Source of the DNA: Paenibacillus odorifer
GTDB lineage: Bacteria; Bacillota; Bacilli; Paenibacillales; Paenibacillaceae
Assembly: GCF_000758725.1 (NCBI RefSeq)
Contig: NZ_CP009428.1
Location: 1,054,001-1,118,000, forward strand
DNA length: 64,000 nt
Direction: 5' to 3'
Under the pieces are notes generated by a model. The model did no database searches and was not told where the DNA came from. It saw nothing but the letters and a program-made list of their open reading frames with translations. Of the stretch, positions 44,199 to 52,783 are shown piece by piece; position 1 is the stretch's first letter, and the number at the start of each line of letters is the position of its first letter. The translations under genes were made by a program, and so were the position numbers.

Positions 44199-45677
44199 GT
44201 GACCCAACTTGCAGATAATATCATATTATTGCTGGCAGCTCTCTTACTTGTAGGTGTGTTTTCCACCAAATTCTCCACTAAATTTGGAATGCCAGCGCTA
44301 GTGCTTTTCCTTGCTGCGGGGATGGTACTGAGTCAATTTATCTTTTTTAACAATGCTTCCTTAACACAAATGGCCGGGATTTTTGCGCTGGTTGTTATCC
44401 TGTTCGAAGGTGGGATGCAGACCAGTATTAAGGATATCAAGCCTATTATTCGGCCGGCATTATCCTTATCTACGGTAGGCGTATTGTTAACGACAGCTAT
44501 CGTTGGGGTGTTCGCTAAGCTGATTCTTGAGGTGTCATGGGCGGAAAGTTTTCTGTTCGGAGCTATCGTGGGTTCGACTGATGCGGCTGCGGTCTTTTCG
44601 GTATTAGGCGGTAAGAATATTGACAAACGACTGACCTCGACACTCGAAGCGGAATCAGGCAGCAACGATCCTATGGCGGTGTTTTTGACAGTATCGCTGA
44701 TCGAATGGATTCAGCATCCGGATATGGCGATATGGGGACTTGTGCTGTCCTTTATATGGGAGATGGCAGTTGGTTTGGTGATAGGGATTGTACTTGGCAA
44801 AATCGCAGTATATCTTATCAATCGAATTAACCTGGATTCCACGGGGCTTTACCCGGTATTGGCGATTGGATTTGCTGTCCTAACCTACGGGTTATCTGCA
44901 CTCGTTCATAGCAGCGGCTTGCTGGCTGTCTATGTAATGGGTCTTACCCTTGGCAATTCTGAGCTAATGTATCATCGAACAATTATGAATTTTAGTCATG
45001 GCTTCGCTTGGATGATGCAAATATTTATGTTTATATTGCTGGGTCTACTGGTATTTCCACAGGAGCTGGCAGAGGTGGCTTGGCAAGGTATATTGCTGTC
45101 CGTCATTCTGATGGTTGTGGCAAGGCCCATTGGTGTGTTTATAAGCTTGCTCTTTTCCAAATTCTCTATTCGTGAAAAAACACTGATTTCCTGGGCAGGC
45201 CTGCGCGGAGCCGTTCCAATTGTACTGGCAACCTATCCGCTGCTAGCCAATCTTCCCCACGGACGACTGTTCTTCAATGTGGTGTTCTTCGTCGTGCTGA
45301 CCTCAGCAATGATTCAAGGAACAAGCATTTCACCGCTGGCTTCCCGGTTGAAGCTGGTGGGACAAGAGGATTCAGCACAGCCATCACTGATGGAGCTGGT
45401 CGCCCTTGGCAAGACAGATTCCGAGTTCAACCACATAGGAATTGAACCTTACATGCCCATTGCCGGGCAGAAAATCTCCGATATTGGACTGCCAGATGAT
45501 ATCTTATTTACTGCTATTATCCGGAATAAAAGCATTGTCACCCCCCATGGCAGTACCGTCATTGAGCCAGGGGATACTGTATATGTCTTAAGTCCAAAGA
45601 GCAAACGCGATGAGATGAGGGCTTTTTTCCGGAGTCAGAAAGGGAAGACGGCGGAGGAAAATATATCTTTGATTTAA
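44199..45677 (+). CDS. K+/H+ (CPA1/NhaP2-type) antiporter with RCK_C domain
   Basis: A 492-aa protein with about 12-13 TM segments (~7-385). FGAIVGSTDAAAVFSVLGG carries the CPA ion-binding acidic residue, followed by ESGSNDPMAVFLT and GLRGAVPIVLATYPLL. The cytosolic RCK_C/TrkA_C domain (~400-480) has IGLPDDILFTAIIRN and GDTVYVLSPK. It exchanges K+ or Na+ for protons; in bacilli the RCK_C domain often binds c-di-AMP. Start GTG 44199. No c-di-AMP riboswitch is evident upstream. Confidence 0.9.
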   Translation: MTQLADNIILLLAALLLVGVFSTKFSTKFGMPALVLFLAAGMVLSQFIFFNNASLTQMAGIFALVVILFEGGMQTSIKDIKPIIRPALSLSTVGVLLTTAIVGVFAKLILEVSWAESFLFGAIVGSTDAAAVFSVLGGKNIDKRLTSTLEAESGSNDPMAVFLTVSLIEWIQHPDMAIWGLVLSFIWEMAVGLVIGIVLGKIAVYLINRINLDSTGLYPVLAIGFAVLTYGLSALVHSSGLLAVYVMGLTLGNSELMYHRTIMNFSHGFAWMMQIFMFILLGLLVFPQELAEVAWQGILLSVILMVVARPIGVFISLLFSKFSIREKTLISWAGLRGAVPIVLATYPLLANLPHGRLFFNVVFFVVLTSAMIQGTSISPLASRLKLVGQEDSAQPSLMELVALGKTDSEFNHIGIEPYMPIAGQKISDIGLPDDILFTAIIRNKSIVTPHGSTVIEPGDTVYVLSPKSKRDEMRAFFRSQKGKTAEENISLI

Positions 45678-45812
45678 GTTTAGAAAGAGGCTGTTATCCA
45701 GAGTGTGACAGAGATAATAGGCGGTATAACAAAAGTTATGCTAGAATCGGCAACATGTAAATCTTCAAAGTGGTTGCAAAAAGCAAAAGGATGTGTTAAA
45801 TTGTATATAGAT

Positions 45813-45827
45813 TTAGAATGAGTCTAA
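45813..45827. promoter_or_regulatory. PerR-type operator upstream of dps
   Basis: TTAGAATGAGTCTAA has the 7-1-7 layout of a PerR box (TTATAATnATTATAA) with perfect TTAGA/TCTAA outer arms. It lies ~38 nt before dps, inside a larger ATTGTAT...ATACAAT dyad, and downstream of a possible TTGCAA-17-TAAATT promoter (45774-45802). Confidence 0.6.
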
Positions 45828-45864
45828 ATACAATATAATAAATTAACCATAGGAGGTTTTATTA

Positions 45865-46320
45865 ATGAGTACACAACTAAAGAGCCAAACTGAACTGCAC
45901 GCTGCTTTGAACCGCCAGACCGCGAACTGGTTCCTGCTTGGGGTAAAGCTTCATCATTATCACTGGTATGTTAGCGGATCCCAATTCTTCACGCTGCATG
46001 AGAAGTTTGAAGAACTCTACAATGAAGCTGCTGGTTATGCAGATGATTTGGCTGAGCGCCTGCTTGCTATTGGTGGACAGCCTGCCTCCTCTATGAAACA
46101 ATATTTGGAGCTTTCCGATTTACAGGAAGCTCGTGGTGGCGAAGATGCCAAGGGTATGGTAATGGAGCTGGTTAGAGACTTTACGACTGTCTCTAAAGAA
46201 CTGCAAGCTGCGATTGCTACTGCAGAAGAACTGGCTGATCAACCTACTGCGGATCTGCTGATTGGTATTAGAAGCAGCATTGAGAAACATGCATGGATGT
46301 TGAATGCTTTTATCGCCTAA
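45865..46320 (+). CDS. dps: Dps-family ferritin-like DNA-protection protein
   Basis: A 151-aa four-helix protein forming 12-mers that oxidise and store iron and protect DNA. The ferroxidase ligands are visible in KLHHYHWYVSG and FTLHEKFEELYNEAAGYADDLAER. SD AGGAGG. It is monocistronic, with a PerR-like box upstream and a strong terminator downstream, consistent with peroxide induction as for B. subtilis mrgA. Confidence 0.95.
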   Translation: MSTQLKSQTELHAALNRQTANWFLLGVKLHHYHWYVSGSQFFTLHEKFEELYNEAAGYADDLAERLLAIGGQPASSMKQYLELSDLQEARGGEDAKGMVMELVRDFTTVSKELQAAIATAEELADQPTADLLIGIRSSIEKHAWMLNAFIA

Positions 46321-46347
46321 GACAACAGTCTTATAAAGGATAGAACC

Positions 46348-46393
46348 ACAAAGAGCGCCTGCGTATAGGATACGCATGGCGCTCTTTGTTTTG
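46348..46393. terminator. Bidirectional terminator after dps
   Basis: AAAGAGCGCC and GGCGCTCTTT form the stem, with an inner TGCGTAT/ATACGCA pairing, then TTTT. It lies between convergent dps and the AIM24 gene. Confidence 0.9.
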
Positions 46394-46414
46394 TTGTTTT
46401 ACTGCTGAACACAA

Positions 46415-47119
46415 CTATTTAATAAACACACCCCCGAAGGGGACTACCTCGCGTAGAAATCGTTTAACAATTCCATCATCGTTATTATCTCTTTCGAATC
46501 GGCGGTTCTGACGTCCTGCCTGAAACAGCACAGGCCCGTGACCTGTCATCTTCCAGTGATAGCTCATATGCTGGCTAGCCAAATGGTTGCCGTAAACGGT
46601 GAGCTCCAGCTTGGCATTCTCAGGGTAGGCAATAATGCTGCCTGCATCGACATAAAGGGGGTTGGTCGGATGCAGTACAGCTTCACAGACCGTACCCTCC
46701 GTCAGTATGCCAATCATGCCATTGCCCGAAAATTTCACCTTTACAATATCCCGTGTAACGAGCACATTTTTCATGCTTAGCACCCGGGTCTCCAGCGAAA
46801 TACCTATACTGTAGAAGAAGAGATGCTTAAAGTCGTATAGCAGATCGCTTTTACCATCGAGCTGCAGGATTTTTATGCGATAGCCTGGCGGAAGGGCGGC
46901 AACGAAATGGCAAGGACCTGCCATATCGGAACGAATCAACTTTCGCTTGCGGTATATGCCCTTTACATCCATAAATCTGTCCGCTCGTCCTGAGGAAGGA
47001 CCTTGATAAGCGATAATTTGTTGTGGATGGAGTACATGAACCTCTTCCTTCTCCTGAAGGGAGAAGGCTACGGCTTGTCCGCTTCCACTGTCGCTTTCAT
47101 CTTGGATATCGATGTTCAT
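46415..47119 (-). CDS. AIM24-family protein
   Basis: A 234-aa protein of the AIM24 (TRAP-like beta-helix) family. Typical parts are IIAYQGPSSGRADRFMDVKGIYRK, LFFYSIGISLETRVLSMKN, VKFSGNGMIGILTEG, LYVDAGSIIAYPENAKLEL and a final basic plus glycine tail. The molecular role in bacteria is unknown. It is transcribed just after the coiled-coil membrane protein gene (49-nt gap), so the two probably form an operon. Confidence 0.85.
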   Translation of the reverse strand: MNIDIQDESDSGSGQAVAFSLQEKEEVHVLHPQQIIAYQGPSSGRADRFMDVKGIYRKRKLIRSDMAGPCHFVAALPPGYRIKILQLDGKSDLLYDFKHLFFYSIGISLETRVLSMKNVLVTRDIVKVKFSGNGMIGILTEGTVCEAVLHPTNPLYVDAGSIIAYPENAKLELTVYGNHLASQHMSYHWKMTGHGPVLFQAGRQNRRFERDNNDDGIVKRFLREVVPFGGVFIK

Positions 47120-47168
47120 AGTTCATCTCCCTCATGCTGTGACTGTGATCTTCAATGAATACGTAAGA

Positions 47169-47636
47169 CTAACGCAGACGATCGCCTTTTCGAGAACGGT
47201 AAAGCATGCTGAAACGAATAAAACGGATCAGTATAAAATAACCTAGGATTAGTCCAATCCCTGTAAAAATAGTCACTTTGATTTTATGATAATATTCTTC
47301 GCGTGCCGTCCGGTCATTTTTTAATTCATCAACCATCTGCGTCAGTTGGCGATTCTGCTCTTGTAGGCTTTCGTTCTGTATCCGGTAAGCTTCCATCTCC
47401 TGCGTGGTATTCGCGAGCTTATCCTTTGCCTGCTGAAGCTCTTCAGCAGTTTGCTGAAAACCTTCCTTTAATTCATTCACTTCGTTTGGCAGCTCGGAGA
47501 AATTTTTAACTCCATTATAGATATCACTGAATATATTAGCTTTTGCTACAGGAGCTGGCAGGCATACAGTAAGCATCAGCAAGAACAGGAGCGAATATAA
47601 CAGCTGTAGATATGCTCGGGATTTATGTTGCTTCAT
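47169..47636 (-). CDS. Exported coiled-coil protein with C-terminal membrane anchor
   Basis: A 155-aa protein, not recognised as a named family. The signal peptide (~8-33) ends PAPVAKANIF. Residues ~45-110 are a heptad-type coiled coil (ELPNEVNELKEGFQQTAEEL, ENSLQEQ-type Q/E/L repeats). A TM helix (~122-143) and a short Arg/Lys tail follow. The topology is external coil, membrane anchor, inside tail. Start ATG 47636 with GGGTGGTG upstream. It is upstream of the AIM24 gene in the same unit. Confidence 0.75.
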   Translation of the reverse strand: MKQHKSRAYLQLLYSLLFLLMLTVCLPAPVAKANIFSDIYNGVKNFSELPNEVNELKEGFQQTAEELQQAKDKLANTTQEMEAYRIQNESLQEQNRQLTQMVDELKNDRTAREEYYHKIKVTIFTGIGLILGYFILIRFIRFSMLYRSRKGDRLR

Positions 47637-47808
47637 CTATATAATCACCACCCAATTTAGGCTTGTAGTTCTTTTATTTTAACACAGCTTGACAGCTTCT
47701 GACAGCGTACGCCATGGGACTGGCAATGCTTATAATGAAAGTAATTTTTACCTCCTTAAGGTTTTCGTTTACTCATTATTAAACACGATCAGTCCGTGAT
47801 TATCTCGA

Positions 47809-47837
47809 TTGAGAAGAGGTACTATTTATCGTATACT
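47809..47837 (+). promoter_or_regulatory. Sigma-A promoter for the M50-like gene
   Basis: TTGAGA, 17-nt spacer, TATACT. The promoter lies inside the possible 5' extension of the M50-like reading frame and supports the shorter TTG start at 47862. Confidence 0.7.
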
Positions 47838-47861
47838 TTGGACGAAAGGGGCTGCTGTCGA

Positions 47862-48548
47862 TTGAACAAATGGCTTAAAACAATATTGCTTCTGATCGGA
47901 TCTGCTTTTTTGACTAGATTGATCCCATTTTCATCTTTGTTTCGGAATTTAGACACGATGATTCATGAATTTGGTCATGCTCTGATGACCTTACTACTGT
48001 CGGGTAGTGTGCTGAGGATTGAATTATACGCAGATCATAGCGGTGTAACCTATTCAGCCATTCAAGAAGGGGGCAAGGCAATATTAGTTTCCCTCTCGGG
48101 TTATTTGCTAGCCTCCTTATTTGCACTTCTGCTCTTCTATTTATATAGTAAGGGACGCCATGATTGGGGCCTTATCTTAGCTACGGGTGTGGCGTTGATT
48201 ATGCTCCTGCTATACGTACGAGGAAGCTTTGGCATGATGTGGTTGGGCGGATTTATTGCGTTAAATATTCTAATGCTGGTGGTTTGGAAGAAGGCCAGCA
48301 AATATTATTATTTGTTATTGGCCTTTTTAACCTTGGAGGAGTCTGTAATGGGAAGTTTATTTCTGGTATACGCGGCTGCTGTATCACCGTCCCGTGCAGG
48401 AGATGCCAGCAATCTGGCAAGAATGACTCCCGTACCGGCTATATTTTGGGCCACACTGTTTTTTATATTTTCTCTGTTGTGTGCCAAATGGGCACTGGGA
48501 CTATTTTTCAAGCGAGAGCGAGTGCAGACTAAATTAGGGAGTCGATGA
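47862..48548 (+). CDS. M50B-like membrane metalloprotease-family protein
   Basis: A 228-aa protein with about six TM segments. The zinc motif HEFGH lies in DTMIHEFGHALMTLLLSGS near the N-terminus, as in the peptidase M50B-like family. A longer frame starts at GTG 47796, but a good promoter occupies 47809-47837 and TTG 47862 has AAAGGGGC about 10 nt upstream. Activity is unproven; no second M50 motif (NxxPxxxxDG) is seen, so it may be a non-protease relative. Confidence 0.78.
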   Translation: MNKWLKTILLLIGSAFLTRLIPFSSLFRNLDTMIHEFGHALMTLLLSGSVLRIELYADHSGVTYSAIQEGGKAILVSLSGYLLASLFALLLFYLYSKGRHDWGLILATGVALIMLLLYVRGSFGMMWLGGFIALNILMLVVWKKASKYYYLLLAFLTLEESVMGSLFLVYAAAVSPSRAGDASNLARMTPVPAIFWATLFFIFSLLCAKWALGLFFKRERVQTKLGSR

Positions 48549-48600
48549 GAAAAAAAACATAAAATTTTCGTCATAAAAAGACAAAAGGGGTTGTTTTTAC

Positions 48601-48642
48601 AAGAGTCAGTCTACTAAGCATGTAGAATGACTCTTTTTTTGT
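48601..48642 (+). terminator. Terminator after the M50-like gene
   Basis: GAGTCAGTCTAC pairs with GTAGAATGACTC (one mismatch), with a short loop and seven T. Confidence 0.85.
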
Positions 48643-48739
48643 CGATAATATAGAACCGAACATACATTCCATGACATGGAGTTGTCCGCCATTATTGGTA
48701 CATTAATAGAAGACCCAAAAAAAGAAAGAGGTGGAAATA

Positions 48740-49426
48740 ATGATAGAAAGTATTCATCCCGTATTCACATGGAGTCAAAATCGTATTTTTGCAGGCGGCA
48801 ATCGTAATGTTATCTTGCTTGTCGAATGGAAAGGGAATATGCCTTCAGAGCACAGCCGACCCAGCAGTTATAAAGTGGTTGCACGTGAAATCGAACTGCG
48901 GGTTTGGCTTGAACCCCATGTAACTTTTAAGCGCTCGTATGGGTGTGAGTTTGAAGTCGGTGAAGGCAGTTCGCTACTTCTTAAGCTTGGCAAAATAAAA
49001 ACGGGGCAACGAAAGTTTATTGCACTGGAATTCAATATCTCTACTACTATTGCAGGTAGATATGAAGCTCTTTCCTTACAGTGGAAATATAAAAAGCCAA
49101 CCGTAGAGCGTGTTCAAGAGCTTCCAGTAAAGGTTCTTGAGCTAGAATACACTCATCATACTCAGGTTCTGAATGAAACCTGCTGCTTTCATGTAGAGAA
49201 ACATCTGGAATTGTTAAAAACAGCTGAAACGATTGAGGAGGCAACCACGTTGCAAAATGAAGGACAACATAGTCAAGCTCATGAAATGCTCTGCCGTCAC
49301 GCAGATAAATTACTATTACTAGCCGTACGTTCTGGAGATCCTTTACTACTTAAAGAGGCCGAAATGTTGTATAAACAGATTGGATTCGAGTATCAGAAGC
49401 GGGGTAAAACTGCTACTGGAAATTGA
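48740..49426 (+). CDS. Stand-alone C-terminal module of VWA-type proteins
   Basis: A 228-aa protein. It resembles the region that follows the von Willebrand A domain in some bacillar VWA proteins: a beta-rich part (FEVGEGSSLLLKLGKIKTGQRKFIALEFNI, RYEALSLQWKY) and a helical part (VEKHLELLKTAETIEEATTL, AHEMLCRHADKLLL, LLKEAEMLYKQIGFEY). The VWA domain itself is absent, and no in-frame coding sequence extends upstream, where the gap holds a terminator. ATG 48740 is preferred over GTG 48731, which lies in the SD. Function unknown. Confidence 0.65.
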   Translation: MIESIHPVFTWSQNRIFAGGNRNVILLVEWKGNMPSEHSRPSSYKVVAREIELRVWLEPHVTFKRSYGCEFEVGEGSSLLLKLGKIKTGQRKFIALEFNISTTIAGRYEALSLQWKYKKPTVERVQELPVKVLELEYTHHTQVLNETCCFHVEKHLELLKTAETIEEATTLQNEGQHSQAHEMLCRHADKLLLLAVRSGDPLLLKEAEMLYKQIGFEYQKRGKTATGN

Positions 49427-49625
49427 TATAGGACATACAACTAGAAGATGCATATTGACGAAAAAAGACCTATACATAAATTTGTTTTGTCAGCGGGTTC
49501 GGCGGAAAATAATCAGAAGAATTGTAATATAAAATGTGGTAACATAGTAAAAAAGTTCTATCACACTATTACTTTTTTTCATAAAATAATGGGTCTATTT
49601 AACCATAAATCAAGGGGAACTGAAT

Positions 49626-50591
49626 ATGACAGACCGATTAATCCGACTGATGCGCATTATTACACTTGTTCAAGCCAAGCCAGGGATATTAGCCCGTGAA
49701 TTGGCGGAACGCTGCGGCAACAGCGAGAGAACGATATACCGGGATATGGACGCGCTTAGCGCCATGCATATTCCTATAACCCACCTTGGACATGGAAAAG
49801 GCTATGCTTTTATTGGCAATTTTGCACTTTATCCTTTGGATTGGTCGGAAGAAGAGGCGGCTGCGTTTTCGCAATTACGCTATATTATGGAAGATATTAA
49901 ACCCGTTCTGCCTATCGATTTTGAAGGCGCTTATGAAAAAGTAGTCGCAGCTGAATACAAGCGAAAGGCAGAGCGGGAAGAAACGATAGAACGTGCAAGA
50001 AGAGAAGCAGGTACAAGCTGGTTGGAAAGAAGCGGTGCACAGATGGAGCATCAATCTTTTTTAACACCTATTTTGGAGTCTTTATTAAAGCAGAGGAGTA
50101 TTCAAGCGAATTATTGCGAGAATGCGGTGGAGGAGAAGGAAATAACCATCGATCCTTATTGTTTAGTCCCACTGGAAAATCGTTTTCATCTCATTGGATT
50201 TTGCCATCATCAGGGTGTTATTCGTACATATCATATCAACGATTTTTCAAACGTAAAGCCATTAAACCGCTGCTTCTCAAAGGAATCATTTGATTTGCAA
50301 GCTTTTATGAAGCAAAAATGGTCACTTGACCGCGATAGTTTGCAGGTAGAGTTTAAAGTGAAATTTTCGGAGCGAATCATGGAAGGGCTAAAGAAAGAGG
50401 ATTTGCCCTATAAGCCGAATAAAGTAGACCGTCAAGCTCGGTGTTGTTATTTTAAAGTCGCATTGGAACAAGATATTGCATTTGTCCGCTGGATTAAGCG
50501 ATTTGAAGAGGATGCGGAAATTATAGAGCCGTTTTATTATCGTGAAGTGCTCAGGCAGCAGTTGGAGAAATGGATATCGCAATATAAATAA
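49626..50591 (+). CDS. YafY-type WYL-domain transcriptional regulator
   Basis: A 321-aa protein. The N-terminal HTH (~1-60) has LARELAERCGNSERTIYRDMDAL. The middle and C-terminal WYL domain (~140-235) has ITIDPYCLVPLENRFHLIGFCHHQGVIRTYHINDF, where the usual WYL triplet reads FHL, and a WCX extension follows (~240-320). Such regulators bind small ligands or nucleic acids. SD AAGGGGA precedes ATG 49626. No clear target gene is adjacent. Confidence 0.88.
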   Translation: MTDRLIRLMRIITLVQAKPGILARELAERCGNSERTIYRDMDALSAMHIPITHLGHGKGYAFIGNFALYPLDWSEEEAAAFSQLRYIMEDIKPVLPIDFEGAYEKVVAAEYKRKAEREETIERARREAGTSWLERSGAQMEHQSFLTPILESLLKQRSIQANYCENAVEEKEITIDPYCLVPLENRFHLIGFCHHQGVIRTYHINDFSNVKPLNRCFSKESFDLQAFMKQKWSLDRDSLQVEFKVKFSERIMEGLKKEDLPYKPNKVDRQARCCYFKVALEQDIAFVRWIKRFEEDAEIIEPFYYREVLRQQLEKWISQYK

Positions 50592-50946
50592 GATGGATTC
50601 TCACCTTCAAATGAAATATTCGTTTACATATATTGTTACAAATCAAAAATTATAGAATATTTCTCTTGTTTGGTGAGTCTTTTTATAATACCGCATACAT
50701 TTAATAACATAATTGCAATTTAGAGGTTTATTTTTATCCTCGAATTTGACCTTTGTTCAATTTTATACAGAAGAGGGCTATTCTCTAGATCCATTTGATT
50801 CTTAAAAATGAATATATTAATCCGGGTGAGCTTCTTGGGGGAGTGGATTATCCATTATGTTGAATGTACTTGGCTTTAACCTGGTGGGTGACGGTCAACA
50901 TGATGTGCTTGGCCCACAGATGAAGAATTAATATCATTCGTGAAAT

Positions 50947-50993
50947 AGGTGTCTTTGCAGCCCTATTTAGGGGAGTCAGAGGCATCTTTTTTG
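50947..50993 (+). terminator. Terminator-like hairpin
   Basis: AGGTGTCTTTG pairs with CAGAGGCATCT (including G-T pairs), with an inner CCCTA/TAGGG, followed by TTTTTT. No complete gene precedes it closely, which suggests a decayed gene upstream. Confidence 0.6.
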
Positions 50994-51017
50994 TGTGCAA
51001 AAAGCCAAAATCATTAT

Positions 51018-51046
51018 TATATATTGTCTAATTATAACAATATATA
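51018..51046. promoter_or_regulatory. Long inverted repeat upstream of modA, candidate operator
   Basis: TATATATTGT and ACAATATATA form a perfect 10-nt inverted repeat with a 9-nt spacer. Just downstream, AAACATATCT occurs twice in tandem (~51050-51070). Size and place suit a molybdate-type regulator; the HTH-PBP protein at 53010 is a candidate. Confidence 0.5.
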
Positions 51047-51145
51047 ACTAAACATATCTAAACATATCTGTAGTTATAGAAAAACGAAAAAGTGTATGCT
51101 AGAATAGCATCTAAATATATACATACGAAATTGGGAGGAATGGAA

Positions 51146-51934
51146 ATGTTTAAGAAATGGACACTCTCCGTGATGGGGATATTGGCAATCGTTCTGGTTG
51201 TGAATTTATCTGCAGGTCCAGGGAGAGAGGTGCAAGCAGCCACCAAGAAGACTGAAATTATTGTTTCCGCTGCGGCTAGTTTGCAGGATAGCCTGGATAA
51301 GATTGCCCTCCTTTATGAAAAGAAACATCCCGATATTGATTTGGTTTTTAATTATGCAGCATCCGGTACTCTGCAAAAGCAGATTGAGCAAGGGGCTCCG
51401 GCGGACCTGTTCTTCTCTGCAGGTGATAAACAGATGAATGCACTGGTGGAAGGTGGACTTATCTCCGATCATAAGGTTCTGCTTAAGAATCAATTGGTTG
51501 TAGTCGTACCCTCAGATTCAAAGGTTAAATTAACAACGATTACTCAGCTTACGGATAAAGCTTTTAAGAAGGTGGCAGTGGGACAGCCTGAATCTGTACC
51601 AGCGGGTCAGTATGCTCAGCAATCATTGACAGCGAAAAAGGTCTGGGATCCGCTGCAAAGCAAACTCGTATTTGCCAAGGATGTGCGTCAGGTTCTCTCT
51701 TATGTAGAAACAGGAAATGCCGATGCCGGTTTTGTCTATAAGACAGATGCGCTTACTTCAAAGAAAACTAAAATCGCTTTGACGGTCGGTCCACATGTAC
51801 ACAAAGCTATTAATTATCCGGCAGGCATCGTGAAGAGCTCGAAGAATCAAAAGGCAGCTAAGGAGTTGTATAGTTACCTTCAAAGCAAGGAAGCTAATGA
51901 TATCTTTGTAAGTTATGGCTTCCTGCTTCCTTAA
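51146..51934 (+). CDS. modA: Molybdate ABC transporter substrate-binding protein
   Basis: A 262-aa protein. The signal peptide (~1-31) ends VQAATKK and contains no lipobox Cys, which is unusual for a Gram-positive binding protein. The mature part has VSAAASLQDSLDKIA, FNYAASGTLQKQIEQGAPADLFFSA and YVETGNADAGFVYKTDA, the ModA pattern with its oxyanion-binding Ser. ATG 51146 has SD GGGAGGA; the frame upstream to 51092 is not needed. It is followed by modB after 34 nt. Confidence 0.92.
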   Translation: MFKKWTLSVMGILAIVLVVNLSAGPGREVQAATKKTEIIVSAAASLQDSLDKIALLYEKKHPDIDLVFNYAASGTLQKQIEQGAPADLFFSAGDKQMNALVEGGLISDHKVLLKNQLVVVVPSDSKVKLTTITQLTDKAFKKVAVGQPESVPAGQYAQQSLTAKKVWDPLQSKLVFAKDVRQVLSYVETGNADAGFVYKTDALTSKKTKIALTVGPHVHKAINYPAGIVKSSKNQKAAKELYSYLQSKEANDIFVSYGFLLP

Positions 51935-51968
51935 ATAGAAATTACGAGTAGAAGCGGGTGGAATAAGG

Positions 51969-52631
51969 TTGGAAATAAATTGGACTGATTTCTTCGCCCC
52001 GGTATGGCTTTCCGTAAAAATATCTGTGATTACAAGCATTATTGTATTCATTTTGGCAACAGCTGCTGCGAAGGCTATGGCGGGCCGGAAGTTTCCCGGT
52101 CACAGCTTGGTAGAGACTATAATGCTGCTTCCGCTCGTATTGCCGCCGACGGTCGTAGGATTTGTGCTTTTAGTTATTTTAGGCCGACGAAGCTGGATCG
52201 GCAGATGGTATGAACAGATGACGGGGCAGACGATCCTGTTCACATGGGGGGCAGCTGTTATCGCCGCTGTAGTCGTAGCTTTTCCACTCGTATACCGCAC
52301 AGTGAAGGCGGGTTTCGAAGGGATAGAAGCAGATCTTGAAGATGCGGCGCGGGCACAAGGGGCAAGTGAACTGCAGGTACTGCGTTATGTCACGCTGCCG
52401 CTTGCGGGCCGGTCGCTGGCAGCCGGTTATGTTCTTGGTTTTGCCCGCGGTCTTGGGGAGTTTGGCGCTACCATCATGGTAGCTGGCAATATTCCGGGCC
52501 GCACGCAAACCTTACCCACAGCGATCTATGTTGCGGTAGATGGAGGCAATATGACCCTCGCATGGATGTGGGTATGTTCAATTATTGTTATTTCAGCCGC
52601 TATGCTGATGTTTGTGAATCGGCGTTCTTAA
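51969..52631 (+). CDS. modB: Molybdate ABC transporter permease
   Basis: A 220-aa membrane protein with about five TM segments. PLVLPPTVVGFVLLVILGRR and the ABC-permease EAA loop EADLEDAARAQGASELQVLR are typical of ModB, followed by LGFARGLGEFGATIMVAGN. TTG start 51969, with a purine-rich AATAAGG before it. A strong terminator follows, so the ATPase gene modC is missing from this unit and from the window. Confidence 0.92.
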   Translation: MEINWTDFFAPVWLSVKISVITSIIVFILATAAAKAMAGRKFPGHSLVETIMLLPLVLPPTVVGFVLLVILGRRSWIGRWYEQMTGQTILFTWGAAVIAAVVVAFPLVYRTVKAGFEGIEADLEDAARAQGASELQVLRYVTLPLAGRSLAAGYVLGFARGLGEFGATIMVAGNIPGRTQTLPTAIYVAVDGGNMTLAWMWVCSIIVISAAMLMFVNRRS

Positions 52632-52689
52632 AAAAACACCAGACAGCGATTCTCCGGTTATTGGAGAGTTGCTGCCTGGTGTTTTTGGT
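52628..52689. terminator. Terminator after modB
   Basis: AAAAACACCAG-A-CAGC pairs with GCTG-C-CTGGTGTTTTT, with an inner CTCC/GGAG stem. It closes modAB. Confidence 0.9.
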
Positions 52690-52783
52690 TTGAAGCGGGT
52701 GGTTTGAGCAGATGCTGGGCAAGTGAACCCGGCAACTTTGATGTCAGCTTCTAGCGCCGTCGGATTTTGATGGAGTCTGTGAG

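Larger units (their letters stand above)
50592..51145. other. Gene-free stretch before modA
   Basis: 554 nt. The first ~350 nt are A/T-rich with only short frames; a 30-residue piece at ~50830-50930 (...LNVLGFNLVGDGQHDVLG...) is not recognisable and may be debris. Then come a terminator-like hairpin (50947-50993), an inverted repeat (51018-51046) and the modA promoter region. Confidence 0.6.

Noticed and set aside
50820..50930. Possible small gene or pseudogene piece before modA
   Set aside because: Only short frames are broken by stops, with no SD and no recognisable motif; recorded only as possible debris.
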